From Stercorarius parasiticus (Eukaryota; Chordata; Aves; Charadriiformes; Stercorariidae): a DNA stretch of 64,000 nt. A program made the position numbers and the translations under genes. This document shows positions 51,991-64,000 of this stretch, piece by piece; position 1 is the first letter of the stretch; each line of letters starts with the position of its first letter. The notes beneath the pieces are model-generated. The model saw only the letters and a program-made list of their open reading frames with translations. It searched no databases and was not told the origin of the DNA. The stretch is from contig VWZL01000597.1 of the NCBI GenBank assembly GCA_013396915.1, forward strand, positions 935,963-999,962. The letters run 5' to 3'.

Positions 51991-52560
51991 GGGAAAAAAA
52001 AAAAACTTTGTGAAAAGGGAAAAAAAAATCTTAAAAAGCAAAGCTGAACACTTTGCTGCTGTGCAGTGAAAGTGAGAAACGGTCCCCCCTGCCGGGGAAG
52101 TTGATGAATAATCCGCAGATCTCAAGCTGAGCCTTGGGCTCAGAGCGGCTGGTATCCCATACTAACACTAATCAACCAGTATGAAACATCCATTTTAAAC
52201 GCAAATGAGGGGGGCCTTTTCAAAGGAGACCCAAAGAGGGGAGGGAGGGGGAGTTCAAAGCTCAAAATGGTTCTTTCTTTCTTTCTCTCTCTCTCTCTTT
52301 TTTTTCTAAAGACGACAGAAATATGGTTGGTTATTATCTAAGTTATTGCTACAAAGAATTTTGAAATTAAAAGATAAGCTTTCAGAGGAAGCTCAGTAAT
52401 TTTCATGAAGAAGGACGTAAAACAGATGTGCCCTCTTTAATCGGGGTGTGCTTGAAAAAATATAAATGCATTTTTAACATAGCAGGGGGAAAAATCATAT
52501 GGTTACACATTTGTCTCCTGGGCAAAAATAATTAAAAAAAAAAAGTCTCACTGCATTAAG
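51990..52560. other. Purine-rich block with hairpin, possible conserved non-coding element
   Basis: Contains ggggagggagggggag runs, homopurine and homopyrimidine stretches, a perfect 7-bp hairpin (ctgagcc-ttg-ggctcag, 52127-52143) and words such as ttgatgaataatcc that look unlike the neighbouring AT-rich sequence. No open frame. Conservation is a guess from composition only. Confidence 0.25.
52272..52306. repeat. Simple repeat (TTTC)n/(TC)n
   Basis: tctttctttctttctctctc followed by tctctttttttt: a pure pyrimidine tract. Confidence 0.9.
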
Positions 52561-55500
52561 TATCTCACAAACAGCCACCACTAGAACTTTCTTATCTAGC
52601 AAAAAGTCGGGTGAATGATTAGCCAGTGTTTAGAAAGCAGAAAAATATCTTATATTGTTTGCTCTATTTTTCCTTTTTTTTCACTCTGCCTTTTTCCTAT
52701 TCAAATAACCGCTAAAATGAATTAACATCTTCACCAGGGTCAGGATGTGACTGCTAGTAAAACCCTGATATTTACTGATATATTATTGGTTGTCTTCCTT
52801 CTCAGTAAACTTTTTCTTATAATTTCTGTGCCCAGTATCACGCTGTGGCAAATAAATTCTCTATCCAAAACTCTGGTCTCTTCTGGCAATATGGGACTGC
52901 CCTTACAGATTCTGCCCAGAAAGCAAGGTGCCACTGAGACCAGAGAAGGTTTCCTTGAATAAAGGCTAGGGACTGAGATGTTAAGGATACAATGTTTTCT
53001 TGTTTTCTAAATGTTCTTCCTGAAGACTACTAGCTTTGAATGAGCTATTTTTGCCTTGTTTTCCTAAGTCCTTGCTGAAGGAAGATGCACTTTCAGGATG
53101 AAGTTATTGCTAGAATATGGAATAGCAAGGAGCTAATTTGATTTTCTGGAATAAGGTAACACAACAATCCTCATAGCAATACTCTCCCCAAGAAAACCAC
53201 ATGTCCTGACTGATTGCTCAACTACAGCTTTTAACAAGTCTAACAGCTGCCATGGGTAAGTTTTTGTACAGCACGTTACTGACATGTTTTGTTAAGTACA
53301 CAAAGAGCTAATAATCCTGCAGCATTAAACTTGTGTACCTTTTGGCTGGAGCATCAAGAAGTTGTAACTTCTTCCTTTTCAAGACGCCTTTTGAGGAGGG
53401 CTATTTCTGAGAACCCACCCTTACCACATCTCCGCCGAGGCTTTCACAGCGTGGAGCGAATCTGCCCCTGGTGTCAGAGGGAGCAGCAGATCTTGCAGCT
53501 ATGCTGTCTGTCTCCTCCTTGCTGTCCAGATTGGCTCAGGCTACATAAGGCATGTCTAGAATGATCATCCCAGTGTGCCACCCCATGCCTGCTTGCGTGG
53601 GGTGTGTCTGTGTCCTTGCAGGACACCTTGTGAAGAGTCACCTTGAGCCAGGCAACTCCTGGTGAAGCCCATGCAATGGCACCATTCCATCAATAAGCCC
53701 TCATTCCTACCAGGTCCCTTCACCCAGCAAATAACTGGCACAGCAAGCTTTTCTAGCGGGCACTGGTCTGTCATTGCTACCTGGAGCCTTCAAAGAAGAG
53801 GTATGCCAGGACAGGAAGATCCTCCCTCCTTAGTTATCAAATGCAACAGAAATTTTTTGCCCTTCTGAGTATCGCAGGATTCTATAGAGAGTCTGAAAAG
53901 GATGGTAAAACACCTTTCAAAGAGCAGCAAGACAGGCAAGGCTTAAATGCCTGTTGTATTTTTCCTTGGGTGAATATGAATTGGAGCTCTCTGTCTACAC
54001 ATCGATATGCTCCCAACAACCTTTGTAGCTGGCTTTTTTTTTTCCACTTTGCTTTTTAGCAAGTTGGTAAATTATGTTAGTGGTTTACTGCTCCAGACAT
54101 CTACTGTGGTGGCTGGGGACCATGGGGCTACTCTTTCCACGGGGTTTCTTTCTCCTTCTCTTGTGCTCTGTGGGCTTGTGTGGGAGGGAAGGGAGCAGGG
54201 CTAGCGCAGCAGTGTCACACCATGGGGTGACTCCAGCGAAGGGAGAGTTCCCAGCTGGGCAGTGAAGCTCTTCGGTTCTTCTGAAACCACACAAGTCACA
54301 CTCATAGCTGGATGGAAGGTCTGATCCTCCTTATTTTGTATGAATATAAATTTTTGATGTTAAATACACGCATTTAACAGTGCAGTCACATAGGGTCAGA
54401 TTATTATTTTGCTGTGCACAGCTATAGTCTGGAACCTGACACTGCAAATCTGATGGCTGTAAATATGCCATGAATTTTGAAGGGAGTTGTCTAGCTATAA
54501 GGAATGTGGTCCTTCCATTACCAGTTATGTCAGCTGACAGCTGTACTCACAACTAAGCCACAGAACAATAAAACAGCGCCTAATTATTAGAGGGAGTCAG
54601 GCACAGCAGGAGACCTGCTTTGACATTTGCCCATTTATAACTTAAATATTATGGCCACCCAGCAGTAGGAGAAAAGCAATACAACCTTTTGACATAAAAA
54701 GCACCTATTATCTAGTTTTCCTTTTGTATAAGCAAAATAATGTTCTCGATACACACTGCAGCTCTTTTAATGAAAAAGTCAGAAGAAATAAATTCACTGA
54801 AAAATGAGATGCCAAATGCAAATGTTTGTGTCCTCAGCATACAGAAATCATAGGCTTGGGGAATGGCAGTAGCCTCAAGATCTGTGTTCACTTTTCTGTA
54901 AACATGAATTCTTCGGTTTGGAATTCTTACTTTAATTTAACAGTAGCGTAGTTTCAGCATAACGGAAATATAATGTTACTTCTGCTCCTGTGTTCCAGAG
55001 CCTGCTTTCAAGGCTGAATGATAACTTCTAATCTCTGTACTAACACTTCACTTGTTTACACAATAACAGCTGCTTCCCATAAACTGTTTGTGGATCATAA
55101 AGTCAGTCTTCTTTATGTCCCACATTAGACCTCATTCATGACCAGTAGCCTAAAAATGAATGAAAATAAAAAAAAAATCCAGAACATAAATGGCAATAGT
55201 TGACCATGATCAGCCTTTGGGTAAACCAGGCAAAGAGGGGGACAAAAATTAGAGTGCCCACAAAATGGACTGTTGTCACCTCTCAGACCAGTGGTTCTCT
55301 GCTCTGTAGTAAACTAAGTTCTATCATTCTTTAATAATAAGATCTTAAAATGCTTTGAAATGCTGATGATAAATGCAAACTCACTGTTTTTTTGGGTTTG
55401 GTTTTGATTCAGGAGTCTTCCAAGTGGTTCTTTGACCTTTATATAATATTTCATTTAATACCTTGCCTAGCTGATGAAATTTTGCTGCTCTATCAGTGCT

Positions 55501-58500
55501 ATTACAATGGTACATACTCAATATAGATACAGTATGTCAATCAAGCACGATTTACAACTAAAGACAGGAACTTAAAAGAGTTGGTGTTACTGATGTACCT
55601 CCATATTAAGGATTATATTGATGTAATGTGCTCACTTATGCAAATTTCTCTTATATAGACAAGAATTTGCTTATAGCTTTGCACTTGTAGCCCATTGCAA
55701 TATTGACTTTTTACAATTCTGGAAAAAAGGCCAAATCTTGTTTGCCATACTCCCATGAGATGTCTTATTGAGTGAGAACAGCATTTGTGCCAAAATCCAA
55801 TGTATTTCAGAACAATCTGCTGTTCCATGTGCCTCTCAAATGTCTTTGGAATACTTATAAGTCAAAATTCTTTTGGCTTCTTCAGCTTCAGCACAAGTTA
55901 ATCCTATAATAGAACAACACTCATTAAAATTAAGAAAATGTTAGTTACACTGCAGCTGTAATTAAAACCAGTCCTTGATGTCATAAGAGCTGTACACTGT
56001 TTTCAAGATATAATTGATACCCATGATGATTTATTCAATCTATGCACACATTTTGCTAAATCTTTTAAACACTTTACATTTTCTTTTTAGGGAACAGATC
56101 ATTAAAATGGAGTGATTTCTGCAGTTTAGATTATACGCATATTATGGTCAACTTCATTTCAAGTTCTATTATGTAGCATATTAAATGTCTCTTGATTCTG
56201 TTTATGCATTGGTTTGGGTTGATATAAGCTGTATAGTTCTTAAGTGCTATTGATCGCCTTTGCAGAACAATAGTCTAGTCCTTGGATGTCCTACATTTGT
56301 AAAATAAATCAGTGCATTTAAGCTATATTTGGTTTCTAGTCAGTACAGTATTTGTAGCATTAACTTTTTTGATCTGTCATATCAGTTGTAAAGGAAAACA
56401 AGTATGAAGTCTCCTTCATGATTTGCTTTCAAAATGTAATTGAATTCTACAGCCAAGTGCATTAATCATGGTTGGTTATTTAATAGAAGTTTTCAAATTT
56501 GTGAAGTATTTTTTGAAGTTAAAGTTACCACCCTGTTTTTCTTAAGAATGATTATTTACAGCCAGTTTGTATGGGACTACCAAAGCAGTGGGGTTTTACC
56601 TTCAAGCTAGAGAGAAGTGGGTCATCTGGTCTCTTGATTTCTGTAGCATTTGTCTGACATGCAGTCCCTGGAGAATCCAAGTCAGATCAGAACTCGCAAT
56701 TCTTGCTGAAATGAATATATTAAAGTTTGCTTTCTTATGGTATTTTGCAATATCTCTGCATGCAGGCACCTCCTTTGGTATTTTTCCCACACAGAAAACA
56801 TGCTACTGTAAAATCTTCAACTTTAGACAATGAAAAAATACTTTCTTATTTTTTGTATTACAGCACTCAAGGAGGACCTTCTGCTTCTGAACCCAGACTC
56901 ACCTTTTCCCCCTTGCTGACTGCACTTCATGCTGGAGATGTCACTATTTCTGTGGTCTTTCCCAGATGGAATATTCCTTCCTGGCTTAAGACGTAGCTGC
57001 AGAGAGGAAGTATAAACTGAAGGAACCGAGGAAAGGAATAGCAGCTTCATTTTGGGTGAAAAAGAGGCCAAGACATACCTATCATCTCTCACATCAAGCG
57101 GGCATTAAGCAGAAAAGGCAACACAAAATAGGGATGAAATGATTTTTCTCACAAAGTGCTCTCTCGGCATAAAGGAATTTAAAGAAAATTATGTCTGTAG
57201 GATTTGGTGGAACAGTGGCAGAGCTGCGCAGCTGTGGCAGAAAAAAGCAGCAGTGGGTTCAGAGCAAAGTTTGGTGGGTGCATGACCTGTATGGAGACAG
57301 CCTCTTTTTGATTTACAGAATTTACTGGGTTCATGTTCAGATTTCACAAACTCTTTCATGAGAAGATAAAACTTGTATTCAGAGAAAAAACTCATAGAAG
57401 CTCAGTGAGAAGATAGTTTCAGTGTTTTTCCTCTCTTTTTTTCCTCTACACAAATTTTTGGTGATCTAAGCAGTGATCTAGTCCTGAGGAAACAGAGAGA
57501 GGTGGCTTTCCATGTAACCTACAAAAATCCTCATTCTGGTCTCATCTGTGCTTTGTCTATGTTAGCACAACTGGTGGATCTTCTTTTGTTTGCCTTGCAC
57601 TGGAGCCAAAGGAAATATTCACTCTTATCAAAGACAGTGGTATGGAGCAAAAGGAAAAAGAAGCGTTTGAATAGCCTGAATAATGGCCAAATATATTCAG
57701 GTTGATCAGTGTGGTGGAGAACTGTAAAACTGGCGAAGGGAAGGATAGGTCTGCAAAATCATCAGCTTCAGCTCTCTCTTTCTAATAATGGAAATATTTA
57801 TTACAAGAAAATGCATTTTAATCTCTTGCATCAGTATTAATTTTAATCAAAGAAACAAAGCTTGCTCAACAAGCTTATAAACGTGAGTAGGAATGATGAT
57901 AGTTTCCCAAAATATGCCTGTATTGTCAATTTTCCAAGACCTAAGTCCCCTAGTGCCAAAAACGTGCATTGCTGTGTGCCTGTGGCCATAATTCCTTATG
58001 TATGAGAAGGTAATAGATTGTGCTTCTAACAGGAAAAACTGAAACAATATTAAATGATTCTCCAGCTTAATTAAAAGCATAATTATTAAAGGGACTTGCA
58101 TACAACTAGATTGAGAATCGAGATTGTCTGATAAGAAAAGTTCGTAGATGTTTTGCGTGTCCTGTCCTCCATTCCGACATCAGATCCTCACTGAGCAGCA
58201 ATGGTACTACACTGGAACCTGTGCCAGGTTACAGCAATAATTGCAAGCCCCCCAGGATCCAAGCTCAGAAATTTTTGTATGTTCTCAGGAGACAAAGATG
58301 AGTGATCATCAAAGGCAGAGGAACACAGCATGACTGTCATAAGCCTGAAGTTACAACTTAGACATGCAATAGAAAATATCATTGGTACCTCTCCAGTGCA
58401 TAGCCTGTAGTAATTAAAAACTTGATCCCTGCTGTTTTATCATCTCATTAGCAATGGGGGCACAAGACTTTTATCCTTGTTTGTCAGGAATCAAACATAC

Positions 58501-60180
58501 CAGAGGAACTCTGATTATAAATTGATGAAAGTAAAGTTAAACTTTTAAATAAGAGCAGTTTCAGTTCACAATGTTTTTAAAGCTGATTAAAGAGATCTCA
58601 TTTCAGTAAAAAATAATACCTAAGTCCAGCACAGATAGTAGAGGTCATCACTAGGAATAGGATGTGAAATAGCATTTGAAAAAGTGCATGTACTTTTAAA
58701 TTATACTGGTTGAGAAATAAATGCACGCCCTTCCTGATAGTTTTAATACAGCAGGTTTCAAACTTTTGATGAATTTTAACTCTTCAAATATTTCCAAAAT
58801 CTCAAGTTTGTGATGGTTTTCATTGTACGAAGTTATCGGACAGAGAGGCATTGTTACCATGTCAGTGAATACACTGTGGTATTTTGTTTCTATTAATGAT
58901 AAATTCTGTTAGTAACAGTAGTAGTGGTTTCCCCTCAAATACCCTGCCAACAACCAGTTCATCATTTGTTTCAACAATTAGGGTTATGGTATAATTGAAA
59001 GCTTCTTGAAATCGATGCAAATGATCCAATTTACTTTTGTGGGATTTGGATCGGTCCCTTTAAGAAGAATCCTTCAAGTAGTTCCAGGACGGTTCCAGGT
59101 TTCCAGAAATATTGTCACTTTATTGCATTTTAATAAATCTCTGACCTGAGCAGTGGTACCAGCATTGAACTGGGCAGAGGCAAATTTGGTGGGAGAGAAC
59201 TGACGGTAACATTCTTTTCTTTTGTTTGATACAATCTGAAATCACATTTTCCCCCCTTTTTTTCTCCCATGAATCTCTGTTTCTCCTTCCCTTTCTTCTT
59301 CTTCTTCTTAAGATCTGTGACTTTCCTGTCGGAGGTCTAACAGGCTAACGTACCTGAACCACTGTGCTGATTTTATTAACAAGTTTTTTATCCCAATCAA
59401 AAACCTGGACCTATGTCTTTTCATAGTGAGTAGGAAGCCACCCTTGATGTTTTGGGTCATTATAAGAAAGGATACCATTCATTATTTCAGAGCAATGGTG
59501 AATCAAAAGTAAAGAATCTGAATAATTTTTTCTTTCAACCTGGCAAAGGACAAGTCCTGTAAGCCAAGAAGACTAATCAAGAACTCAAGGACTTTTTTCA
59601 AGTGAAAAAGCCAAGCAATGAGAAACAAAGCAAAAATGATGATACAGTAACTCATTATTTTACTGTGATTACTTTATGAGAAATAAAGTTATCAGATTCA
59701 GCAGAATTCATTATGTCTGAGCAAATGATCCATCAAAGACAGAAGAGAATTACATGTTGAACTAGCTTCTTTCGCAGAAAATTGCATCTTTAAAATATTG
59801 TTTTTACAGAAGATAAGTGAGATGGCTGCTTAAACAATCTCTCGTCAGTGTAAAAACTCAGGACTATTCTGAATGAAAAATAAAGAACTAGATAGGCTAT
59901 TTTCTGAAAAGTTACAACGAAGGATTTATTTTTCAAGATGGAAAAAATACACTTTTAATTAAATTGAAATGGATCAAACAGAAAAGTGACAGAAAGGAAA
60001 TCTATTTCATAACTGAGCATAATTGGCTTATGGAACTCATTGTCAAACTGTGGAGGCAAGAACTTAATGGGACTCTATGAAGAAATAGATACTTCACAGA
60101 AAGTTTTGTGAAATTATAGCTATTTTTTAAAACCGCAGTTTTTGAAGGGATATAAAACTTTATACTTCAGGGCATAACTC
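52561..60180. other. Intergenic sequence
   Basis: AT-rich sequence without a recognised gene. A (TTC)n run lies at 59294-59310. The 53400-54260 stretch is GC-richer, but its frames show no domain. Confidence 0.55.
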
Positions 60181-60199
60181 AGTCTCAGACTGTAGTAGC

Positions 60200-60345
60200 T
60201 TGGGGAGAAATCGTTCCCCACAGGCAGGTTACCCCGGGTTACTAACTGAAGCATTCCTTTCCCCTTCCTATGCAGCATCTGTTACTAGCTTTTCTTAAAG
60301 ACAGGATACTGGGCTAACTACACCACTAGTCTGATCAAGTATGGA
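60200..60345 (+). mobile_element. Ancient CR1-type LINE 3' end
   Basis: gacaggatactgggctaact followed by acaccactagtctgatcaag and tatgg matches, with decay, the widespread sauropsid CR1/L3-type 3' tail (ggatactgggctagatgg, then ggtctgacccagtatgg). The preceding tatgcagcatctg also fits. Old and inactive. Confidence 0.65.
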
Positions 60346-63300
60346 ATTTTGACTATGCGTCTAAATGAAAACAGAACTCGTCAAAGTAAAAAATTTTTGA
60401 GCAGTGGGATATTCTTTCTCTGCAGGGATGTTTAGTCAGAATTGTGTAGCTCCCAAATGGACAAAGGAATAAGAGGAAACATGTTACCAAAAAAAAGATA
60501 TTTACACTGATGCCTGAAAACATAGTTAAGAACATATGTTAAAAGCTGGAAGATAATGAGCCTAGATCATTGGTGAGATAATAATTTAGGCCTGAGATTT
60601 CTATTACAAAAGCAAAAGCCAAAATAATCTTTCTAAATTCTTAACTATCTGGATACAGATATTTTCCTGTGGCACATGGCAAATCTGAAATCTGCATGAT
60701 TTACAAATGACAGTCTTCTTATATTATGCAATCTCCCAAACAGAAACTATTTTCTTTTCTATCTACACACACCTAAAACCTCCTCAATTTTTTATGATCT
60801 AAGGTATGAATTATTTTTCATAATACTGCTAATAATCTATTGCGCAGAATTCTAATATTAAATCTCGGTACTCTGGATTTTCAGATTAAAGAGAAATAGT
60901 AGAGAGAAAAAAGCAAATGAGGGACTTCCACCAAGTCACTTTGAATCCTCAAACTGAAAATGCAGATACCTCAGACTAAGTTAACCCACATGGACCAGCA
61001 TGACATTTCCAGAATCTCCTTTTTTCAGCCTCAAACCCTTTAAATTAACAACAGTTGAGGAATGCATCATGGTATGTGTTCTGCAACTAAGGAAAGAATA
61101 AGGTCTGACAAGATTGCCATTCGATTCTACTTTTAACCTTTCATGATGTTCAGCATTAGCAGGAATGATGCATCACACTGGGTTTGGTCAGGTCTATGTG
61201 AGGGGAATATTGTTCGAAGAAGGAATAGGAAGCCTGTTTAGTCCTGTATGTCATTTTTTTCAGGGTGGCTAGCAATCTTCATGTTAGGCTGAGTGGTTTG
61301 CTTCATTAACTTTCCATTTGTTTTCCCAGGTTGATAAGAAGAGAATGTGTACATGTGTTAAGGGTTTCCTAAACAAAATATTAAAATATATACTATTTCT
61401 ACTTCTTCCATCCTTCTTCCATCCCTTTCTTTAACACATTAATCCATTAAGCATTATCCAAAGACATGGAGAAAAGCCTTATTTTCTATGCATATGTTCT
61501 GTGTTCAGGGCTATGTGCCTCTGTAGGGAAATTTGAACACAGGATGGTCAAATGAAATGACTTCTGCAGAAGTCATGGAGCAACAGGATCCAAGAGAAAA
61601 TAACCCTGAAGCACTATAGCAAGTGGCTGGCTTCCATGAGGCTTTCAGAAATACAAAATCACTGCCAATTTAACAAGAGACTGGAGCAAAGGTAGTGGCG
61701 ATTGGATCAACATCCTTTTCAACACCTGACAAGTCAGAGGTGGAACCGCTCTCAGGACCAACAGTAAAAAGCAGTGCTATTGCAAGGTGAAGCTATACGC
61801 GTAAGCATCATACTCTTTTAAATTATTTTTTATCAGTAATGTGCAATTTCCTGTCTCTTTGTCCAAATTTCCCATCCAAGGAGAGTTAGGAATTTTGCAA
61901 GTAGCGGCTACTACCATCACCCTTTGACTTCAGCCTGGATAATGTTCTCTGATCTCCATTGTGTGCTTTTCTTATCTTGAAACTGAGGTTAGTGCAGATG
62001 GGAAAACATGCAAAGAGTTTCCATTAAATTAGTAAAACTAATTGTTTACTCAGGCAACATTCAGTGTGAAGGCAGGAGAAGTGGTCCATTAGAGTGATTC
62101 TCTGAACTGGTGTAAATTGCAACAGTTCAATGGAAATAAATGACAGCAGTTTGCATGTGCTAAATATCTGGCCTTCTGTATTTAGCCATTAATGTCTGTA
62201 CTGGTGTAGTTTAAAAAAAAAAGTTTAAACAGTACTATTTCTATTATAAGCCAAAATGCAGTATGACCACCATTTTAATGGGATTTTTTTAGGTTATATA
62301 GCTATAGGCATATGGGTTTTTTCCAAGTGACATAATGATTGATCACCTCAGCAAACCTATTCATTTTTAGTGATGATAAAACCAAGTTATAATTAAATAC
62401 TGTTAGTGCAAAAACGTTAATCTAGCTAATGCAAGTTTGTGTGGATATACCACGTATCTGCATTCAACCCCAAGTCACTCAGAAGTGAACATGGACGTTG
62501 TCCCAGCTTGTCCTTAATCACATCATCGTTTGGTCTGAACAAAATTAAGGTAACAAAGATCTCAAGGGTCTTAAAAAAGAAAATATAGAGAAAATGATTC
62601 CTGGAATGACACACTTAATTGTATCACATAAATACAATCTCATTACTGACAAATATAATGTAGTTTGCTTATAGTGATTGCATCTTCTGATCTGTGGCTG
62701 AGTAAGGGAATGGGAGGATGTTATTTCTGTTCTGAGTGGTGGCTTCTTCCCAGGTAGTATTCTGTATTGCTATTTTGATTGTACAAGGTTCAAAGAGCAA
62801 CTGCACATGGATGTTACAGACCACTGCTTATATTCTCCATCTGTTCCAAGACCACCTTCTTTCAAATAGTGCACTTGGTTAAAATGAGTAAATTAAAGCT
62901 CACAGCAGTGTTTCTAAAGTATACTTAACTTGAAATTAATTCTTTCTAGTTTAGCCGTGCTATGGTCTAAGAAAAAATCGATAGTTCAAATACTAAAGAA
63001 AGATGAAGTAAGTACTGCTTGCTCTGAGATTCAGAATGTTACGAGTTTCTTACCAGACTACCCTATAGAAGCTCCTATATAAGAGAGCCTGGCATTGGTG
63101 ATACCAGGCATACTTACAGTCCAGTTACTATGGGTACAGCAACGGAAGACCACAGAAGCCAAGAATATTACAAAGACCCTTGTCAGGATGTCTAATACTC
63201 ACAAAGAACTATAGCCAAGAATAGCATATGCTTGCTCCTAACTATGCACAGCCCTCTGAACAGATAGGCAGCTGCACTGATGGCATGTACTCCTGCCCAA

Positions 63301-64000
63301 GGGCATAAGCTAGGAGGAAAAAAGAATTTAGACTCTTGAAGACCATGGAGATACCTGTTAGAGTCTGAGAACCACATGTTTCCAGGGTTTTCAGGCTTCT
63401 AAGCAGTTCTGTTTCCACCAAAACTGCAGAAGGAAGCAGGAAAAGGATGTACAGATCAAACCATGCAAAATCTCAGTTTATTCTTTATACGCATTCACAT
63501 TGTGATGAGCACTGCATTTGGCTTTTCCCTTGAGGCATCAACAACAAAGTCTCATTGGCCCATCTTAAACTGGGGATTTCAGAGCTGCCTACAGCATTTG
63601 CAGGCCTGCTGAGCTCTCCCTAAAACCCATGTATCGTTCTTCAAGAGGATTGCTCCCTGAATTGTTTTTTTCCTTTCACTACCCGACAAGTGGTCCAGAT
63701 TAAGGCTTGAGTGCTTCCTGCAACTATGGAATGCCTGCAAAAATAAAACACATCTTAAACAGGGTGAGTATTAGGTCAAGTCTATCTGCTGTAACAACTG
63801 TCTGAGCTGAGCAGAGTTTAGAAAAAAATCTGGAGTACAGATCTCTTTCTATAAAAAAACTACAAACATTGCCACGAAGAAACTAAAGAAGTCTCTTAAA
63901 ATCATATATGTACCAGCAACATATAAATCAGGCCTACTATATAGGAGGTCAAACAAACAGCTATTACTACCTTTTCCCCCTCTTTTTTTTTTTTGGCACT
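60346..64000. other. Intergenic sequence to the window end
   Basis: AT-rich, with no gene recognised. An 11-bp direct repeat (cttcttccatc twice, 61402-61423) is the only clear local structure. Confidence 0.55.

Noticed and set aside
53289..54294. Cluster of 60-90 codon frames on both strands
   Set aside because: No splice context, domain or consistent strand; treated as chance.
39100..64000. FZD10 or another known gene to the right of PIWIL1
   Set aside because: No long GC-rich single-exon frame or Frizzled cysteine-rich domain motif is present; the gene would lie beyond the window.

Overview
This is nuclear DNA from a bird. The evidence is vertebrate exon-intron structure with GT/AG sites, a degraded CR1 LINE that includes reverse-transcriptase sequence, and the neighbouring pair RIMBP2 and PIWIL1, which lie tail to tail in birds and mammals. 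A short fragment resembling an LTR that I associate with non-galliform (neoavian) birds hints at Neoaves rather than chicken; that is a recollection, not a database match.

Layout. Positions 1-18.1 kb hold the 3' part of RIMBP2 (RIM-binding protein 2, a presynaptic active-zone scaffold) on the + strand. The visible exons encode the last two SH3 domains, a small basic linker exon and the usual short C-terminus ending KKSVHFTP, followed by a long 3' region with several poly(A) signals. A further coding-like segment at 16.5 kb may be an alternative C-terminus. The two exons for the C-terminal half of the last SH3 domain, together with the terminal coding exon, appear twice (about 10.58-12.49 kb and 12.74-14.86 kb), nearly identical and separated by a 248-base N gap. 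This looks like an assembly artefact.

Positions 18.7-38.7 kb hold an apparently complete PIWIL1 gene on the - strand, the germline Argonaute of the piRNA pathway. Twenty coding exons join in phase to a predicted protein of 873 residues, 12 more than the human length I recall. The PIWI catalytic residues Asp644, Glu682, Asp714 and His848 are all present. A CR1 fossil lies inside intron 9 in the same orientation as the gene. The gene begins in a CpG-rich, GC-rich block (about 38.5-39.1 kb) holding a probable non-coding first exon. The two genes converge, and their last recognisable poly(A) signals lie a few hundred bases apart.

Positions 39.1-64 kb are AT-rich and intergenic, with no recognisable protein-coding gene. 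They hold two weak exon-like candidates, simple repeats, one ancient CR1-type 3' end and a purine-rich block that could be a conserved non-coding element. I see no operon, CRISPR array, phage or novel gene system. The two genes act in unrelated tissues (neuron and germ line), and nothing in the sequence shows them working together.
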